Below are positions 60,326 to 64,000 of a DNA stretch of 64,000 nt, in pieces; the first letter of the stretch is position 1; the number at the start of each line of letters is the position of its first letter. The notes under the pieces are model-generated. The model saw only the letters and a list, made by a program, of their open reading frames with translations, ran no database searches and was not told the DNA's origin. This stretch comes from Halotia wernerae (GTDB lineage: Bacteria; Cyanobacteriota; Cyanobacteriia; Cyanobacteriales; Nostocaceae), in assembly GCA_034931985.1 (NCBI GenBank), contig JAYGHB010000095.1, positions 79,415-143,414 on the forward strand, read 5' to 3'. The position numbers and the translations under genes were made by a program.

Positions 60326-63046
60326 TCATAAAACCCACAATTCTGTGCCGTTTGTCCCGTCTGTGGCAGTCAAGAACAGTCGTGTACCAACGACAGTCAG
60401 CTGGGCAGGGTTAGCATCTCCAGTTCCAGAACTAATGTTGCTAACCCTACGCGTACCTACATCTGTGCCGTCACTGCTCCACACTTCTCTACCATTTGTA
60501 GGCTCTGAAGCCGCAAAATAGAGGTTGCCACCGAAATTAACGAGACTATCGGGAATACTGTTGTTAGGGTCTGCACCAGACCAAATATCTTTAACTAGAA
60601 TTGTGCCCGCATCACTGCCGTCACTCTTCCATAGTTCTAACCCGGTGGTGCTGTCATAGGCTGTAAAGTAGAGGGTGCTACCGACAGCAGTCATATTCAG
60701 TGGGCCAAAACCAATGTTTGGAGCTGCATTCAGGTCATTTTTAACCCGCCCTACCCCATTACCATCAATCTTCCATAGTTCCTGCTTGAAGTCATTATTG
60801 CTATCTGTGACGAAATATAAGGTATTGCCTACAGATGTGAGTTCACTTGGCGCAAAACCACCCGTACCTGGGGTAATATTTTGGACAAGACTGGTTCCAC
60901 CTGCTGTACCATCACTCTTCCATAGCTCAAAGCCGTTAATACCATCATTGGCAGTGAAGTATAGGCTGCTATCAAAAACAGTGAATTTGGCAGGAGCTGA
61001 ACTCAGCCCACCGATTCTAATGTCTTTAACAAGACTGGTTCCCCCTGTTGTGCCATCACTTGACCATAGTTCAGCACCGTTAGCTGAGTCACGAGCAGAA
61101 AAATAAAGCTTGCCGTTAAACGCGATAAGACTTTCAGGGTTAGAACCTGTGGCACCTGAGTAGATATCTTTGACCAGACTTACTGTTGTGCCATCGTAAA
61201 CCCACAGTTCATTGCCGTTAGTACCATCATCGGCAGTGAAGAATGCTTTATTACCAAGTACGGTCAGATTTTTAGGGTTTGAACTGGCAGACCCAGAATT
61301 GATATTACTGACCATTGTGGCTGTCGTGCCATCGTAAACCCACAGTTCTCTACCGTTGATACCATCATCAGCATTGAAGAGCAACTTGCTACCAAAAACC
61401 GTGAGCTTGTATGGGTTAAAGCTACCAGGATTAATATTAGTGAGTTTGGTTGTACCCGCCACAGAGCCGTCACTCTTCCACAGTTGAATACCATTGACAG
61501 CATCATTGGCACTAAAGTACAACGTGTTGCCCAACGCCGTCAGATTGTTGGGGTTAGAACTGCCAGAACCTGGGGAAATTTCCAGCATGTCGCTTTGAAT
61601 CTCGGCAGATAAACTCAGGTTATAGAAAGTCTCAGCAGAGCTAACAGGCTTAACACGAACATAATAAGTACCTGCTGCGAGGGTAGTGTTGATATTCTCG
61701 TTGGCATTTCCTGTGAGACTGGAACTTTGAATAGTTCCCCCAGAGTTGTTAAGTAAATCTACATCGGCGTTATCAGATAGACCACTGAGGGTAAGACTGA
61801 AAGTACTTTTGTTAGTCAGATTAAACTTGTAATAGTCGTTAGTGTCGATATTGCCAACAAAATCACTAAAGTTTTGGGAACCATTCAGTGTACCGATGTT
61901 GTTAGCTGTAGGTCTTGTGTTGGGCGCGATGTCTGGGCTAATAGCTGTAGCCGAGACACTCAAATCGTAGTTGGTTGCCGCACCGGAAGCAGGATATACC
62001 CGGATATAGTACGTACCTGTATTCAAGCTACGGCGGATAACATCTGGATTAGTACCAGTCTCAGTGGAAATGACTATTGAACCACCACTGCTGTTGAGCA
62101 GTTGAACATTAGCGTCTGCTGTTTCAGGTGTTACTGTCAGGTCAATTAGGGCGCTTGATATTAAATCAAAACGGTAAAAATCGTTAGTATCAATGCTATT
62201 TACATAGTCTGTGAACTGTGAAGGAGTGGAAGTTAAGGTGTTGATATTGCGGGCTGTTGCTAGGCTGTTCCCTGCATTGTCTGCCGGGTCTGAGGTGAAG
62301 GCAAGGTTCAAGGTGTAGTTTGTGGAACCTGTCCCACCAGGAAACACCCGAACGTAGTAAGTACCACTAGCAAGACTAGTATTAATCGCTTCTGGATTAG
62401 TATCTAATAGAGTGGAATCAGTAATTTTTGTGCCAGAACTATTCAGCAATTCTACGTTGGCATTGCCGCCTAGACCATCCAAGGTCAAGCTGAATGTCCC
62501 ATTATTAAGTATGTCGAATGTGTAGTAGTCATTGTTATCGAGGATTACACCTCTATTGCCAACATAATCAGTAGTACTGTAGTTGGTAGTTAAAGTGCCA
62601 ATGCTGAATGCTTGTGCTAGTGTGTCATCACCGGATTTATTTGTGGTAATTGGATTAGCTGAGAGACTGAGGTTGTAATTAGTGCTAGCACCACTCACAG
62701 ACCCAACGCGAACGTAGTAGATACCTGGATTTAGGCTACGAGTTAGTAATTCTGGTGTTGTACCACCAGCATTCGCAGTTTGGAGAGTACCAACTTCGTC
62801 ATAAAGTATCAAACTTGCATTACCAGTCAGACCATCCAATCTCAGCGTTACTACACTATCGGGGTCGCTGCTACTAGCACCAATGCGAAATTTGTAATAA
62901 TCACTAGTATCAGAACCACTAACGGAGTCCTGAAAAATATTTGAGGTACTGCTAAGGGGACCATTAATATATGATACAGATGTAGTGTCTAAAGCTGCAT
63001 TTCTGCTACTTCCTGGATCTGGAAATCCTGAATAAGGTGATGGCAT
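60326..63046 (-). CDS. Large PPC- and ELWxxDGT-repeat surface protein
   Basis: The 906-residue protein has no cleavable signal peptide. Residues 25-490 hold about five PPC (pre-peptidase C-terminal) domains with SDYYKFRI, DYYTFDI, DFYRFDL and similar, each with the YYVRV(G/F/Y) strand near the end. Residues 500-906 hold at least nine ELWxxDGT repeats (LWKSDGS, ELWVYDGT, LWSSDGT), a beta-propeller-like surface motif. It should be exported by a type I or leaderless route, as is common for such cyanobacterial proteins. It ends in ELWVL. It lies just upstream of the pilin-like genes on the same strand. Confidence 0.85.
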   Translation of the reverse strand: MPSPYSGFPDPGSSRNAALDTTSVSYINGPLSSTSNIFQDSVSGSDTSDYYKFRIGASSSDPDSVVTLRLDGLTGNASLILYDEVGTLQTANAGGTTPELLTRSLNPGIYYVRVGSVSGASTNYNLSLSANPITTNKSGDDTLAQAFSIGTLTTNYSTTDYVGNRGVILDNNDYYTFDILNNGTFSLTLDGLGGNANVELLNSSGTKITDSTLLDTNPEAINTSLASGTYYVRVFPGGTGSTNYTLNLAFTSDPADNAGNSLATARNINTLTSTPSQFTDYVNSIDTNDFYRFDLISSALIDLTVTPETADANVQLLNSSGGSIVISTETGTNPDVIRRSLNTGTYYIRVYPASGAATNYDLSVSATAISPDIAPNTRPTANNIGTLNGSQNFSDFVGNIDTNDYYKFNLTNKSTFSLTLSGLSDNADVDLLNNSGGTIQSSSLTGNANENINTTLAAGTYYVRVKPVSSAETFYNLSLSAEIQSDMLEISPGSGSSNPNNLTALGNTLYFSANDAVNGIQLWKSDGSVAGTTKLTNINPGSFNPYKLTVFGSKLLFNADDGINGRELWVYDGTTATMVSNINSGSASSNPKNLTVLGNKAFFTADDGTNGNELWVYDGTTVSLVKDIYSGATGSNPESLIAFNGKLYFSARDSANGAELWSSDGTTGGTSLVKDIRIGGLSSAPAKFTVFDSSLYFTANDGINGFELWKSDGTAGGTSLVQNITPGTGGFAPSELTSVGNTLYFVTDSNNDFKQELWKIDGNGVGRVKNDLNAAPNIGFGPLNMTAVGSTLYFTAYDSTTGLELWKSDGSDAGTILVKDIWSGADPNNSIPDSLVNFGGNLYFAASEPTNGREVWSSDGTDVGTRRVSNISSGTGDANPAQLTVVGTRLFLTATDGTNGTELWVL

Positions 63047-63740
63047 AATTTTTTCTCTAAAACTTCAGCAATTATGGTGATTGCAAGTTACTGATAGTGC
63101 GGTAATAAAAACTAAATGCTATTTATCAACCAAAAATTACTGTTACTTCTGTCAAAGCCCTAGTTTATTGTGTGAAGATGCAACCCGCTCAGAAGTAGAT
63201 TTCTGCTTTTGTAATTTAACTGGTTGTGTATTGATTTGATAGATGTGAGATGTTTTAGATTTTGAGTTCTAGAAAGTAGCTAAAAATCTTCGGTAAAAGA
63301 GCAGATATTAGCGACAACATCAGATAATTTGTTGATTAATGCAAGTAACTAGTTTAATAAGTTCTATTTCATGGAAAATTAAGTACTAAATCGGTAAGAT
63401 TATTGCTAGTTACAGAGTTATTCAGACTGTATGTAACAACTTAATATTTTTGTTACAAATTTATGAAATTTTGCACTAAGCAACTTGTGTATTGTTTGTA
63501 TATCTGGGATTTCTGCTGTCTTTAGGCTATTTCCTTCTGGATTCACTGCAACTAGAATTTAACCCCTATAGAAAATGTCTAACCACAGTAAATTTACTTA
63601 AAATTTAAAATGTGAGTAATTTATAGTGTTAAAACTTCATGCACTGGCAAAAAACGTTGAAATGGTATCTTCTCCAGAGTTATACAAAGATAAAAATCAT
63701 TAGTAAAGCTGTTTTTACCTGAGTTGTCTAACTCGCCTAT
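63047..63740. other. Intergenic region, no gene seen
   Basis: About 690 AT-rich bases contain the promoter of the PPC/ELW gene. No gene, repeat block or RNA was recognised. Confidence 0.5.
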
Positions 63741-63938
63741 CTAACTACAGACAATATGCAATCTAATCGCTTTCGGTCGATTTGCTTCATCAAAAAAATG
63801 GCAGCGCACCGCATCATGTAACATTTCCTTCAAGCTAGTAATATTATCAGCTTGAGTAAGAATTGATTCACCCAAAGCTTTCGCTGTGTAACCACCCTCT
63901 GGGTCTTCTTCAATTAAAAATATGATTTCAGTCGCTAT
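63741..63938 (-). pseudogene. HicB-like antitoxin gene with a defective (ATA) start
   Basis: The 65-codon frame reads IATEIIFLIEEDPEGGYTAK, ALGESILTQADNITSLKEM, DAVRCHFFDEANRPKAIRLH. This is the HicB/DUF1902-like antitoxin fold: EEDPEGGYTA strand, ALGESI turn and DAVRCHF helix. The expected start position holds ATA, preceded by AAGGAACAAC, with no in-frame ATG, GTG or TTG upstream within the window. Either ATG changed to ATA and the gene is dead, or ATA is used. No hicA toxin frame was found next to it on either side within the window. Confidence 0.7.
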
Positions 63939-64000
63939 GTTGTTCCTTGAGGGGAGACAAAATGGTCTAGAATGCTTATATTACAAAGAGTGTAGCAATT

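Noticed and set aside
60400..61560. Tandem DNA repeat array
   Set aside because: The recurring segments encode the ELWxxDGT protein repeats and are too diverged for a DNA-level array.

Overview
The window reads as chromosome of a filamentous, probably heterocyst-forming cyanobacterium (Nostocales). The support is the very frequent HIP1 octamer GCGATCGC, a phylloquinone (men) gene cluster, a cyanobacterial-type glutamate-cysteine ligase, cyanobacteria-restricted small families (CPP1-like, DUF2811, DUF3493, DUF6335), and many short dispersed repeats of the kind typical of Nostoc relatives. No rRNA, CRISPR array, prophage or intact insertion sequence was found.

Layout. 1-3.2 kb: the end of a HAD hydrolase, a CPP1-like membrane protein, an OmpR-type response regulator and a small DUF2811 protein. 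3.5-9.3 kb: a stress-type gene island (cupin, zinc alcohol dehydrogenase and a decayed second copy of it, a secreted repeat protein, an SRPBCC protein, a DJ-1/PfpI-ferritin-like fusion, DUF2267, DUF6335). 9.3-9.7 kb: an IS200/IS605-type remnant with a broken tnpB, directly before gatB. 11.7-15.4 kb: a cyanobacterial hypothetical gene, two family-2 glycosyltransferases and a WcaF-like acetyltransferase, which look like surface polysaccharide genes. 15.6-21 kb: a pentapeptide/TPR protein, a TenA-like protein, ilvD, a methyltransferase and a protealysin-like M4 peptidase, then tRNA-Asp. 21.4-24.6 kb: two adjacent paralogous Ser/Thr kinases sharing an unassigned C-terminal domain. 25-32 kb: a phytase-like esterase, DoxX, NDH-2, a TM0106-type nuclease and proA. 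33-38.7 kb: phylloquinone synthesis, menF divergent from menA-menC-menE, with a convergent DHNA-CoA thioesterase. Both menC and menE carry in-frame insertions of dispersed repeats. 39-42 kb: an anti-sigma/ECF sigma pair and a BASS transporter. 42.8-46.8 kb: a phospholipase-D-like protein with an HKD motif, gshA and trmL. 47-51 kb: a long leader and a LysM/M23 peptidase, then gene fragments (CHAT, S1, M42) and tRNA-Thr. 51.3-54.4 kb: DUF3493, a single-domain response regulator and ppk1.

54.5-63 kb is the most unusual region. On the minus strand lie a large PPC/ELWxxDGT repeat protein, a signal-peptide-bearing pilin-like subunit, a strong hairpin, a second pilin-like subunit, a PapD-like chaperone and a 1008-residue outer-membrane usher. 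Together these resemble a complete chaperone-usher surface-fibre locus, which is uncommon in cyanobacteria. The window ends in a HicB-like antitoxin gene whose only well-placed start would be ATA.

All assignments rest on reading the sequence and on remembered family features; no database search was run.
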